Assembly: GCF_948472415.1 (NCBI RefSeq) | Contig: NZ_OX419519.1 | Location: 6,477,001 to 6,541,000, forward strand | DNA: 64,000 bases | Origin: Kitasatospora fiedleri | Lineage (GTDB): Bacteria > Actinomycetota > Actinomycetes > Streptomycetales > Streptomycetaceae | Direction of reading: 5' to 3' | Part shown: positions 15,597-23,808 of the stretch, one piece after another | How the letters are laid out: every line of letters starts with the position of its first letter | How positions within the stretch are numbered: position 1 is the first letter of the stretch | Translations under genes and position numbers: made by a program | Notes under the pieces: generated by a model | Seen by the model: the letters and a program-made list of their open reading frames with translations, nothing else | Told to the model about the DNA's origin: nothing | Database searches by the model: none

Positions 15597-17124
15597 CGAG
15601 CGCGCCGGCGCCCCGGCCGCCGGCCACCGGGCCGCCCGGCTGTGGCGGCGCCTCACCGGCCGGCCCCGCGTCGCCGCGCTGCTCACCCGCCTCGCCCCCG
15701 GCTCGGTCCGCACCCGCACCACCGCCGCCGCGTGCGCCGCCGTCGCCGCCGTGCTGCTGGTCGCCTCCGCCGCCGTGGTGCTGCTGCTGCACGCCAACCT
15801 GGAGCGCGGCGTGGAGGCCGGAGCCCGCGAACAGGCCCAGGTGGTGGCCCGGCTCGCCGCCGACGACCGCCTGCCCGACCCGATCCCGCTCGACCACGGC
15901 ACCGACTTCGCCCAGGTCACCGACGCCTCCGGCCGGGTCGTCGCCGCCAGCCAGAACCTCGCCGGCCACCCGGCCCTGACCCCCGACGGCAGCGACAGCG
16001 GTCACGCCACCTTCGACTTCGGCGTGCTCGGCAACGAGCACCACCAGCGCGTCACCACGCTCACCGCCGACACCCCCACCGGGCCGGTCACCGTCCGCGT
16101 CGGTGCCTCCCTGCACACCGCCGATACCGCCGAGGACCTCACCACCGCCGCCCTCGCCGCCCTGAGCGCACTCCTGGTCGCCACCGTCGGCGTCGTCACC
16201 TGGCGCGCCACCGGCCGGGCGTTGCGCCCCGTCGAGGCGATCCGCTCCGAGGTCGCCGCGATCGGCGACCGCGACCTGGACCGTCGGGTCCCCGAGCCCG
16301 GCGGCGACGACGAGGTCTCCCACCTCGCCCACACCATGAACGCGATGCTCGACCGCCTGGAAGCCGCCGGCCTCCGCCAGCGGCGCTTCATCGCCGACGC
16401 CTCCCACGAACTGCGCAGCCCGCTCGCCGTCCTGCGCACCCAACTGGAGGTCGCCCACACCCACCCCGACCCGGCCGTGCGCGCCGACATGGTCGCCGGA
16501 GCCCTCCAGGACACCGACCGCCTCCAGTCCCTCGCCACCGACCTCCTGCTGCTCGCCCGCCTGGACGCCACCGGCCACGACGGCCCCCGCGAGGACGTCG
16601 ACCTCGCCGAACTCGTCCGCACCGGCGCGGAGAACCGCGCCCGGCCGCGGGTCCGCGTCGCACTCGACCTCGCCGACCGGCCGCTGGCCACCGGCAACCC
16701 GCTCTGGCTGGGCCGACTGCTCACCAACCTCCTCGACAACGCCCGGCGCCACGCCGCCCGCCGCGTCCTGGTCCGCCTCGCCTTCGACGCCGCCGCCGGA
16801 CAGGCCGTCCTCGACGTCACCGACGACGGCCCCGGCATCGCACCCGCCGACCGCGAGAAGGTCTTCGAACGGTTCACCCGGCTCGACGACGCCCGCAGCC
16901 GCGACGACGGCGGCACCGGCCTCGGCCTGTCCATCGCCCGCGACATCGCCACCCTGCACGGCGGCACCCTCACCGTCGAGGACGGCCCCGGCGGCGCGAC
17001 GTTCCGCCTGCGGCTGCCCGCCCGGGTCAGCGCACCCGCCGCGCACGGCAGACGCGGGGCCGACCACCGGCAGACGGGTCCGCCGTCCGCGCAATCCGGT
17101 GGACCGTGCGGGAGGACGCGATGA
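15589..17124 (+). CDS. Sensor histidine kinase, partner of the upstream regulator
   Basis: 511 residues, GTG start overlapping the regulator. Two TM helices (AACAAVAAVLLVASAAVVLLL and TTAALAALSALLVATVGVVTW) bracket a roughly 115-residue extracytoplasmic sensor region. HAMP follows (RALRPVEAIRSEVAAIGDRDLDRRVP), then HisKA with the phospho-His in ADASHELRSPLAVLRTQLE, and HATPase_c (NLLDNARRHA, DDGPGIA, FERFTRLDDARSRDDGGTGLGLSIA). The N-terminal 45 residues are a long basic cytoplasmic tail. It overlaps fetB by ATGA, so all three genes form one operon. Confidence 0.93.
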   Translation: MADERAGAPAAGHRAARLWRRLTGRPRVAALLTRLAPGSVRTRTTAAACAAVAAVLLVASAAVVLLLHANLERGVEAGAREQAQVVARLAADDRLPDPIPLDHGTDFAQVTDASGRVVAASQNLAGHPALTPDGSDSGHATFDFGVLGNEHHQRVTTLTADTPTGPVTVRVGASLHTADTAEDLTTAALAALSALLVATVGVVTWRATGRALRPVEAIRSEVAAIGDRDLDRRVPEPGGDDEVSHLAHTMNAMLDRLEAAGLRQRRFIADASHELRSPLAVLRTQLEVAHTHPDPAVRADMVAGALQDTDRLQSLATDLLLLARLDATGHDGPREDVDLAELVRTGAENRARPRVRVALDLADRPLATGNPLWLGRLLTNLLDNARRHAARRVLVRLAFDAAAGQAVLDVTDDGPGIAPADREKVFERFTRLDDARSRDDGGTGLGLSIARDIATLHGGTLTVEDGPGGATFRLRLPARVSAPAAHGRRGADHRQTGPPSAQSGGPCGRTR

Positions 17125-17885
17125 GCTCCGGCGGACAGCTGCTGCCGGTGACGCCGGCGCTCGGCGCCGCGTGCGCGGTGCTGCTGGCGGCCGCCGCCCT
17201 GGTGGCGGGGCGCGGCGGGCTGGGCCACGGCCGGGCGGTGCTGCGGGCCGGGGTGCGGGCGGCGGTGCAACTGGCGGCGGTCGCGCTGGTCATCGCCTGG
17301 GTGGTGCGCTCGCTGTGGGCGGCGGCGCTGTTCGTGCTGCTGATGTTCGCGGTCGCGGCGCGGACCGCGGGCCGGCGGGTCCTGGAGGGCCGGGCGGACG
17401 CGGGCCGGTGGCGGTGGGCCTGGGCGGCGGTGCCGATCGCGGCCGGGGTGGCGCCGGTGCTGCTCCTGCTGGCGGCGACCGGCCTGCTGCCGCCGCGCGG
17501 GCTGAGCGTGGTCCCGGTCGCGGGCATCCTGATCGGCGGGGCGCTCACCGCCACCTCGCTGTCCGGCCGCCGGGCGCTGGACGAGCTGCGGGCGCGGCGC
17601 GGGGAGGTGGAGGCCGCGTTGGCGCTGGGCTTCGAGGAGCGCGACGCCCGGCTGGAGATCTGCCGCACCGCGGCGTCCACCTCGCTGGTGCCGGCCCTGG
17701 ACCAGACCCGCACCGTGGGCCTGGTGACCCTGCCCGGGGCGTTCGTCGGGATGCTGCTCGGCGGCGCGGGCCCGGTGCAGGCGGGCGCGGTGCAACTGTT
17801 CGTGCTGGTCGCGCTGTTGGCGGTGGAGGCGGTGGCGGTCACGGTGGTGCTGGAGCTGGTCGGCCGCGGCCGGCTGGGCGGGTGA
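17121..17885 (+). CDS. FetB-like ABC transporter permease
   Basis: 254 residues, seven or so hydrophobic helices, UPF0014/FetB family. It shows ELRARRGEVEAALALGFEERDARLEICRTAASTSLVPALDQTRTVGLVTLPGAFVGMLLGGAGPVQAG, the conserved cytoplasmic loop followed by the T-LPG-FVG-LL-G motif. FetAB is an iron exporter linked to oxidative stress resistance in E. coli. The ATPase partner FetA is not next to it here. Being in an operon with a two-component system suggests the sensor monitors envelope or metal stress. An 18,000-side hairpin terminator follows. Confidence 0.8.
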   Translation: MSSGGQLLPVTPALGAACAVLLAAAALVAGRGGLGHGRAVLRAGVRAAVQLAAVALVIAWVVRSLWAAALFVLLMFAVAARTAGRRVLEGRADAGRWRWAWAAVPIAAGVAPVLLLLAATGLLPPRGLSVVPVAGILIGGALTATSLSGRRALDELRARRGEVEAALALGFEERDARLEICRTAASTSLVPALDQTRTVGLVTLPGAFVGMLLGGAGPVQAGAVQLFVLVALLAVEAVAVTVVLELVGRGRLGG

Positions 17886-17918
17886 GCGGGCCGCCCCGGC
17901 GCTTCGGGGCGGGCCCGC
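17886..17918. terminator. Bidirectional hairpin terminator
   Basis: GCGGGCCGCCCCG and CGGGGCGGGCCCGC pair with a single bulge around a GCGCTT loop. It sits between convergent fetB and the hypothetical gene at 17945. Confidence 0.8.
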
Positions 17919-17944
17919 GACCGTCGCGGTGGTGCGGCCCGGGC

Positions 17945-18454
17945 TCAGCCGCGGCGGGAGGGGGTGCCGGCGAGCCTGGCGAGCAGGGCGATCACGTTGA
18001 TGCGCGCGGTCTTGTCGTTCGTCGCCGCCTGGTGGGCGTCGATCATCTGCTGGTCCACGTCGTCGCCCGGTGCGGCGAGGCCCACCCGCATCAGGTCGAC
18101 GGTGTACGCGACGTACCGGGCGTGGTCGGCCGCGGCGGTGGTGGCCGTGACGTGGTCGATGCGGGCCGGGTCCACGCCGCGGATCAGCGCGGGGGTGGGC
18201 GGCGGGCCCAGCACGTCCGCGATCCACTGCACGAGGGCCTCCCGGGAGCAGCCCGGTTCCAGCGCGCAGGACTCCGCGGCGGCGAGCGCCAGCCGGATCA
18301 GCAGCTGGCCGAACCACTGGCCGGCCTCGGCGGGAGGCGTCCGCCCGCCGGCCGGTGGCATCACGGACTCGTACAGGCCGGCGGTGTCGCCGGCCCGTAC
18401 GGCGGAGATGACGGCGCCCACGGCCGTGTCGATGGCATCCTGCTCGCTGGTCAC
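17945..18454 (-). CDS. Hypothetical protein, 169 aa
   Basis: GTG start with GAGGGG upstream. Soluble, mostly helical, begins TSEQDAIDTAVGAVISAVRAGDTAGLYESVMPPAGG and ends RINVIALLARLAGTPSRRG. It contains two Cys in SCALEPGCS. No domain is recognised. The pattern of an N-terminal region about daily counts or doses (AVRAGDTAGLY) recalls small actinobacterial proteins of unknown function. It is alone in its transcription unit, convergent with fetB. Confidence 0.65.
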   Translation of the reverse strand: MTSEQDAIDTAVGAVISAVRAGDTAGLYESVMPPAGGRTPPAEAGQWFGQLLIRLALAAAESCALEPGCSREALVQWIADVLGPPPTPALIRGVDPARIDHVTATTAAADHARYVAYTVDLMRVGLAAPGDDVDQQMIDAHQAATNDKTARINVIALLARLAGTPSRRG

Positions 18455-18600
18455 GCCGCTGGTTCCCCTCGGAAGTCTGTGACGGGTTATCAACGTAGCG
18501 TGCCCACGGGCGGATGCGTGCCGCTTCTCCCGGTTGCCGGTACGCCGCGCTGTTGCGGACGGGCGCAGGGACGGGAGCGGCCGGACGCGCCGGAGTCCGG

Positions 18601-19030
18601 TCAGACCGCGCCGAGGTCGATCTCGACCGGGAACGGGACGGTGGCCCTGACCGTGCCGGTGAAGACGTCCGCGTCGCGGTAGGAGCGGGTCGCGGGGTCG
18701 AGGAGGTGGGTGTGGACGAGCGGGACGCCGTGGGGGGTCTGCTCGATCCGCCAGTAGAAGGCGATGCCGGCCCGGGCGTACTGGTTCACCTTCACGACGC
18801 GGTCCGTGGTCTCCGAGCCCGGTGACACGACCTCGACGACCAGCAGGACGTGCTCCGGGCGGGTGGGCGTGAGGTCGACGGTCTCGGCGCGGTAGACCAC
18901 CACGTCGGGCCGCCGGTTGGTGAGCGGCACGTCCTGCAGGCGGACGTCGAAGCCCGTGTCGGCGTTCCACTCCGGCCCGGCGGCCGCGTCCAGGGCGTTC
19001 GCCAGGAGCCGGGCCCAGCGTACTGTCCGG
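18601..19030 (-). pseudogene. Uma2 family (PD-(D/E)xK) nuclease-like gene, 5' truncated
   Basis: The last 140 residues of a Uma2/DUF820 protein are intact: RRPDVVVYRAETVDL, VLLVVEVVSPGSETTDRVVKVNQYARAGIAFYWRIEQ and the final EIDLGAV. The PD...VEV...K nuclease signature is present. The N-terminal 40-50 residues with the EEY/LE start region are missing and no start codon with an RBS precedes WARLLANALDAAAG. Full-length Uma2 proteins are about 190 residues. The family is expanded in streptomycetes and cyanobacteria; its role is unclear. Confidence 0.7.
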
Positions 19031-19097
19031 CACCTTCGGGAAGCCGCCCCGGGCCGGGCGGTTTTCTTCGGGTTTCTTCCGGTCCCGAGAAGGGTGT

Positions 19098-20648
19098 TCA
19101 GAATATTCCGGGGCCGGGGTTGAGGATGTTGCGCGGGTCGAAGCGGGTTTTCGCCCGTTGGAATGCGGGCCACGCGTCGCCGTAGTGGGCGATCCAGTCG
19201 GCCTTGGTGAATTCGAGTGCGCCGATGGGGTAGCGGGAGCCGCCGGTGGCGCGGGCCTTGCGGTAGAGCTCGGCATTGCGGCGGAGCCGGTCGGCGGCGA
19301 ATGCCGGGTTCGGGCCGGGGACGGCGGAGTTGTCGAGGATGTCGAACAGGTACATCCAGGGGGTCGCGTCCGCCCGGGGGCCGCGGAAGGCGGGGTGGTC
19401 GACGCCGGTCCGTTTCGCGGGGATGAGCAGGAGGGTGGAGCCGGGGGCGAGGTCGTGCGGGCTGAGGCCGCTGAGGACGTCCCGCAGGAAGCGCTCGACC
19501 GTCGAGCTGTTGAGCCAGACGTCGAACCAGGGCTTGACCAGGCGTCCGTAGTCCAGGGCGGCTTCCAACTGGGCGACCTGCCGGTTGACCTGGGTGACCC
19601 AGTCCGGGTGGCTCAGGTCGGTGACGGCGGCGTCGGACGGGGGCCGGCTGAGGCCGCGCAGCAGGTGCCGGCCGTCGGGCGGGGAGCCGGGCGTGAAGGG
19701 GACGCTGACGAGGAGCTGCCCCACGAAGGACGTCCCGGCCGGGGCCCAGAGGACGTAGGCGCCGAGCACCTCGCCGCGTTCGGTGAGGGTCCGCAGGTCG
19801 CCGACGGCCGCGTCGCCGGTCGGGTAGGTGAACTGGTAGGTCCGGACCGAGGGTTGCGCCGGCACCAGGTCGAGCCTGGCCCGCACGATGATGCCGCACT
19901 GCCCGAGTCCGCCGAGGGCGGCCCGGAAGAGGTCGGCGTGGCGGCGGTCGGAACAGACCAGGACCTCGCCCCGCCCGGTGACGATCTCCAACTCCTGGAC
20001 GTGGTCGATCTGCAGGCCGCGGGTGGACCCGGCCCCCGGGGACGCGCCGCCGACCGCGAGGGTGCCGGCGACGGTGAGGTCGGTGTAGCCGGTGAACACC
20101 GGCGGTGTCAGGCCGCGGGCGAACGCGGCCGTCATCAGCTCCGTCCACAGCACGCCGCCGTCGACGTCGGCTCCCCGCGGACCGACCCGGTGGACCCGCC
20201 CGAGCCCGCGCATCTCGACGACCAGGCCGTTCTCGTTGAGCGACTGCCCGTGGGTGGTGTGGCCCCGGCCGCGCGCCGACACCTTGATGCCGCGGTCCGC
20301 GCAGAACCTGACCATCCTGGCGACGTCGTCGACGGAGCCGGGCCGCAGGACCGCGCCCGGCGTGCGGGCCACGATGCGCCCCTGGTCGACGCTGTCGGCG
20401 GCCCTGCTGCCGGCGTCGAGCCGGAGCTCGCCGTCCAGGCGTGGCACCCGGTCGAACGGGCCCGCGGCCGCGGCCTCGGCGACCCAGGCCCCGGTGGCGG
20501 CGCTGAAGCCGACCGCCGCCACCCCGAGCGCCGCCCCCCTGACCAGCGCGCGGCGCGACATCCCCGGTGCCGTCCCGGGTGCCGTCCCCGGTGCCGTCCC
20601 GGGTGTCATCTCCGGCGTCGTCTGCGGTGTACGGGTTTCCCTTTCCAA
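19098..20648 (-). CDS. Cytokinin-dehydrogenase-like FAD oxidoreductase, Tat-exported
   Basis: 516 residues from TTG at 20648, which has AGGGGG 7 bp upstream; ATG at 20561 is the alternative. Twin-arginine signal SRRALVRGAALGVAAVGFSAATG. FAD_binding_4 domain: GRGHTTHGQS, whose His (residue 130) is the usual site of covalent flavin in cytokinin dehydrogenases, and GTLAVGGASPGAGSTRGLQIDHV. The C-terminal cytokinin-binding domain ends FDPRNILNPGPGIF, close to the plant and actinobacterial consensus. It probably oxidises an amine or alcohol outside the cell. Substrate unproven. The N-terminus has a TAPG repeat. Confidence 0.8.
   Translation of the reverse strand: MERETRTPQTTPEMTPGTAPGTAPGTAPGMSRRALVRGAALGVAAVGFSAATGAWVAEAAAAGPFDRVPRLDGELRLDAGSRAADSVDQGRIVARTPGAVLRPGSVDDVARMVRFCADRGIKVSARGRGHTTHGQSLNENGLVVEMRGLGRVHRVGPRGADVDGGVLWTELMTAAFARGLTPPVFTGYTDLTVAGTLAVGGASPGAGSTRGLQIDHVQELEIVTGRGEVLVCSDRRHADLFRAALGGLGQCGIIVRARLDLVPAQPSVRTYQFTYPTGDAAVGDLRTLTERGEVLGAYVLWAPAGTSFVGQLLVSVPFTPGSPPDGRHLLRGLSRPPSDAAVTDLSHPDWVTQVNRQVAQLEAALDYGRLVKPWFDVWLNSSTVERFLRDVLSGLSPHDLAPGSTLLLIPAKRTGVDHPAFRGPRADATPWMYLFDILDNSAVPGPNPAFAADRLRRNAELYRKARATGGSRYPIGALEFTKADWIAHYGDAWPAFQRAKTRFDPRNILNPGPGIF
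20563..20605. repeat. 12-bp tandem repeat encoding TAPG
   Basis: Four near-identical copies of CCGGTGCCGTCC on the plus strand encode (TAPG)n at the N-terminus of the flavoprotein, just before the Tat signal. It lies between the two possible start codons. Confidence 0.75.
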
Positions 20649-20903
20649 CGCTTTCCCCCTGTTCAGGTCGCGAGGGCGCGGTCGACCGGGTGCGGGCGGC
20701 GTGCCCTGCCGTGGCCCGGAACGCCCACGCGGCGAGCGAAACAGCTGGAGGCTAACACCGGATTGTGGAGTGCGTATACGTAGAAAAGGGTTTTCCGATG
20801 GGAGCAAGGGTTATTTTTCATGCGCACGCCAATTCGGAAAAGCGGATTCCGTTCCGGGGCGGGCGCGGGTGAGGGGAAAGGGCGGCGGTCGGTGACCCGT
20901 GGG
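20649..20903 (-). promoter_or_regulatory. AT-rich upstream region of the flavoprotein
   Basis: 255 bp. The part 20750-20860 is far more AT-rich than anything nearby (runs such as AAAAGGG, TTATTTTT). On the minus strand TTGCTC and TACGTA are 19 bp apart, and CGTATACG is a short palindrome at the -10. It is likely the promoter and perhaps acquired DNA. Confidence 0.4.
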
Positions 20904-22769
20904 TCAGCCGACCAGGGCGGCGCGGCGGGGGGTGCGGGGGCCGGGCCGGGCGGTGTCGGGTAGGCCGGGGTCAGGCCGGGCGGGGGAGGGGCGGTGGCGG
21001 GCGAGTTCGCGGGCGTAGGCCCGCATCAGCGGCTCGTAGCGGTAGCGGCCGGGCTCCCGGGCGGTGAGCAGACCGGCGTCGGCGAGCCGTTCGAGGACGC
21101 GTTCGGCGCGGACCGGGGACTCGCCGAGCAGCCGGGCGGCGGTGGCCAGGCCGACGGTGCCGGTCGGCGCGAGGGCGAGCAGGTGGAAGGCCCGGACGGT
21201 GGGCGGGTCGAGGGCCGCGCAGCCCGCCGTGAAGACGGCCCGGACGTCCAGGCTGCCCAGCCGGAGCTCGTCCAGGGCCCGGTCCTCGTCCGCGAGCCGC
21301 TCCACCAGGTGCCGGACGGCCCAGGACGGCCGGGCGGCCAGCCGGGCCCCGCAGATCCGCAGCGCGAACGGCAGCCCGCCGCAGACGGCCGCGAGTTGGG
21401 CCAGGGCCCGCGGTTCGGCGGCCGTCCGGGCCGGGCCGAGCAGCCGGGCCAGGAACTCCCGGGACTCGTCCGCGGGCAGCGGCCCGAGGTGGACGGGGTG
21501 GGCCCCGCCGAGGTCGGGCAGCCGGGTGCGGGCGGTGACCAGCGCGGCGTTGCCGGGGCCGGCGGGCAGCAGCGGCCGGACGTGGGCGCCGTCCCGGGCG
21601 TCGTCCAGGACCACCAGCGTCCGCCGCCCGGCCAGCAGCGAGCGGAACAGCGCCGTCCGGGCCTCGGTGTCGGCCGGCACGACGGCGGACGGCACCCCGA
21701 GGGCGAGCAGGAAGCCGCCGAGCACGGCGTGCGGGGTGGCAGACCGCGGCCGACTGCCGCGCAGGTCGGCGTAGAGGGTGCCGTCCGGGTACCCGGCGCG
21801 GGCGGCGTGCGCGGCGTGCTGGGCCAGGGCGGTCTTGCCCGCGCCCGGCTGGCCGCTGACGACCGCGATCAGCGGGGCCCGGCACCCGGTGTCCCCGCCC
21901 ACCTCGGCCAGCCGGGCGGCGAGGTCGGCGGTCTCGGCGGTCCGGCCGGTGAAGTCGGTCAGGTCCGGCGGCAGTTGGAAGGGGGTGACGAACCCGGCAC
22001 GGGCCCGGGCGGGCCGGGCGGGCGCGGCCAGGGCCGGGTCGGCGCGCAGGATCGCCCCGTGCACGGCGCGCAGCTCGCGGCCCGGGTCGACGCCCAGCTC
22101 CTCCGCCAGGACCTGGCGGACCCGCCCGTACACGGCGAGCGCCTCCGACTGGCGGCCGCTGCGGTACAGGGCCGTCATCAACTGCGCCCAGAGCCGCTCC
22201 CGCTCCGGGTGCGCGGCGGTCAGCGACCGCAGCTCGCCGAGCAGTTCGGTGTGCCGGCCCAGCGCCAGCCCGGCCTCGGTACGACCCTCCACCACGTCCA
22301 GCCGGGCCTCGGTGAGCCAGCCGGTCTCGGCCCGGCGCAGCGTCTCGGAGGGGATGTCGACCAGGGCCGGTCCGCGCCAGAGCGCCAGCGCCTGCTCGTA
22401 GTGGGCGGCGGCCCGCTCCGGATCGTCCTCGCGCAACCGGGCGTGGCCGAGGTCGCGCAGCCGGGTGAACCGGTCGGCGTCGAACTCCTCGGCGCGGACG
22501 TCGAGGAGGTAGCCGCCCGCCTCCGTGGCCAGCCGCTCACCGGCCTCGCCGAGCGCCTTGCGCAGCCGCATCACGTAGTTGCGCAGCGTGGTGGCGGCGG
22601 TGCGCGGCGGACACCCGTCCCAGACCGTGTCCGCGAGCACCTCGGTCGGCACCACCTGCCCCCGCCGGACCAGCAGCGCCGCGAGCAGCGCCCGCTGCTT
22701 GGCCGCCGGGACCGGATGGCTCCCCCCTTCGTCCCGTACGAGCAGCGGTCCGAGAATCCCGAACTCCAT
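20904..22769 (-). CDS. AfsR/SARP-type BTAD regulator with NB-ARC domain
   Basis: 621 residues. An OmpR-like DNA-binding domain (1-90: MEFGILGPLLV...KQRALLAALLV...LADTVWDG...LRNYVMRLRKALG) is followed by a bacterial transcriptional activation domain (about 97-245: EEFDADRFTRL, ALALWRGPALVDIPSE, RERLWAQLMTALYRSGRQSEALAVY, ELGVDPGRELRAVH). A P-loop domain (about 280-500: SGQPGAGKTALAQHAA, TLVVLDDA) comes next. The C-terminal TPR array of AfsR is absent, so it is a medium-size form. Such activators control secondary metabolism, but no biosynthetic cluster is evident here. GGTCAATC repeats lie upstream. Confidence 0.9.
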   Translation of the reverse strand: MEFGILGPLLVRDEGGSHPVPAAKQRALLAALLVRRGQVVPTEVLADTVWDGCPPRTAATTLRNYVMRLRKALGEAGERLATEAGGYLLDVRAEEFDADRFTRLRDLGHARLREDDPERAAAHYEQALALWRGPALVDIPSETLRRAETGWLTEARLDVVEGRTEAGLALGRHTELLGELRSLTAAHPERERLWAQLMTALYRSGRQSEALAVYGRVRQVLAEELGVDPGRELRAVHGAILRADPALAAPARPARARAGFVTPFQLPPDLTDFTGRTAETADLAARLAEVGGDTGCRAPLIAVVSGQPGAGKTALAQHAAHAARAGYPDGTLYADLRGSRPRSATPHAVLGGFLLALGVPSAVVPADTEARTALFRSLLAGRRTLVVLDDARDGAHVRPLLPAGPGNAALVTARTRLPDLGGAHPVHLGPLPADESREFLARLLGPARTAAEPRALAQLAAVCGGLPFALRICGARLAARPSWAVRHLVERLADEDRALDELRLGSLDVRAVFTAGCAALDPPTVRAFHLLALAPTGTVGLATAARLLGESPVRAERVLERLADAGLLTAREPGRYRYEPLMRAYARELARHRPSPARPDPGLPDTARPGPRTPRRAALVG

Positions 22770-22890
22770 CCCCCGTGCCTCCCCTGACACCTCGGCCTGC
22801 TTCGCCGGACGGCGGGGCCCGTCCCCCGACGGCCACCCGGCGTGATCCGTTCTATGCCCGGGCGGTTTTGACCGGCGGATCTCGCGGTGT

Positions 22891-23029
22891 CGGTCAATCA
22901 ATTCCGGTCTTCGGGACGGTCTCCGGGACCGAGGCGGCGGAGGTGGGACGGTGGGGTGGCGGGTGGCGAGGGTGGGGCCGGCTGCGGATTGACCGGGGGG
23001 TCGGGGCTGCTCGGTCAATCAATCCCGTT
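22891..23029. promoter_or_regulatory. GGTCAATC repeats upstream of the BTAD gene
   Basis: CGGTCAATCAATTCCGG (22891-22907) and CGGTCAATCAATCCCGT (23012-23028) are near-identical direct repeats. A third GGTCAATCC lies inverted at 22985-22995. They are AT-rich islands in high-GC DNA, within 260 bp upstream of the regulator start, so operator or promoter elements are likely. Confidence 0.5.
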
Positions 23030-23055
23030 CGACGGGTGGCTCAGCCTCGGTGGTT

Positions 23056-23406
23056 TCAGCCGCTGGTCCAGATGGTGTCGAGGTAGCCGCCGCCGCAGAG
23101 CCGGGCCGGGGTGCACGGGGTGCACGGGGTGCACGGGGTGGCCGCGACCGGGGTGGCGTAGCCGTCGTGCGGGGGACCGACACGACGGACGCGTTCCGCA
23201 CGAGCCCGGCCTCGCCGACGCAGCTCTGCTCGAACTCGTTGCCGCCCGCGAGGGTGGTGGGTCGGAGTGTCCGCGCGGGTGCGGCCGACATCGGCGGAGG
23301 CCGTGGTGGCAGTGGCAGTGGCGGTGGCCGGGGCGGTGAGGCCGAGGGCGCGTGCGGCGGCGGTGGCCAGGACGTCTGCGCGACGCGGGAAGTGGGTGGG
23401 TCTCAC
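23056..23406 (-). pseudogene. Small secreted protein with frame changes
   Basis: The GTG at 23406 has a near-perfect RBS (GAGGAG, 5 bp). A signal-peptide-like start (RRADVLATAAARALGLTAPATATA) ends near ASAD. In the middle another frame is more protein-like: TLAGGNEFEQSCVGEAGLVRNASVVSVPR. The first frame then resumes with DGYATPVAATPCTPCTPCTPARLCGGGYLDTIWTSG and TGA. Joined, these give one coherent Cys-containing secreted protein of about 115 residues. Two compensating indels must be assumed, so decay or sequence error is possible. Family not recognised. Confidence 0.45.
23111..23137. repeat. 9-bp tandem repeat GTGCACGGG x3
   Basis: Three exact copies, encoding CTP-CTP-CTP on the minus strand in the small secreted protein. 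Confidence 0.85.
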
Positions 23407-23808
23407 CGTTCTCCTCGGGTGGCGGAAGGCGGTTGCGGACACGACGGCGACGGCGGGCCGGCGCCCGCCGCCGCCGGTTCACATCCTGCACGCCCGCCGT
23501 AGCGTCTGAGTCGCGCGGGGATCGCGGCCCCTCCCGGTGCGCGCTTTCCGGCGGTCGCCTCGCCTGGTGGACGGGTACTCTCCCGGGGCGCCGCCCTTCC
23601 CCGGCCCGCGCTCCGGCCGCCGCCCCCTGCCGGCGCGCGTTCTCCGGCCGTCGGCGTTCCGGATTGCGCCGTCTTCGGCGGGTCTCGTCCGGGGCCGGGG
23701 TCACCGCGCGGCGGGCGGGGTCCGGGATGTCGCGGTCCGGCTGCTGCGTCGCGCTGCTGCCGTCGCGCGGCTGCAGGGCGGAGGGAGCCGGACCGGTGGG
23801 AGTGGGGG
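23407..23808. other. Gene-free stretch
   Basis: 402 bp between the small secreted protein start and the end of the XRE gene. Only high-GC shadow frames are seen. A CTACGG-like -10 for the minus-strand secreted gene may lie near 23500, without a clear -35. Confidence 0.4.

Noticed and set aside
18601..22769. A secondary-metabolite cluster around the BTAD regulator and flavoprotein
   Set aside because: No PKS, NRPS, terpene or RiPP core gene or tailoring set is present; the neighbours are unrelated single genes.
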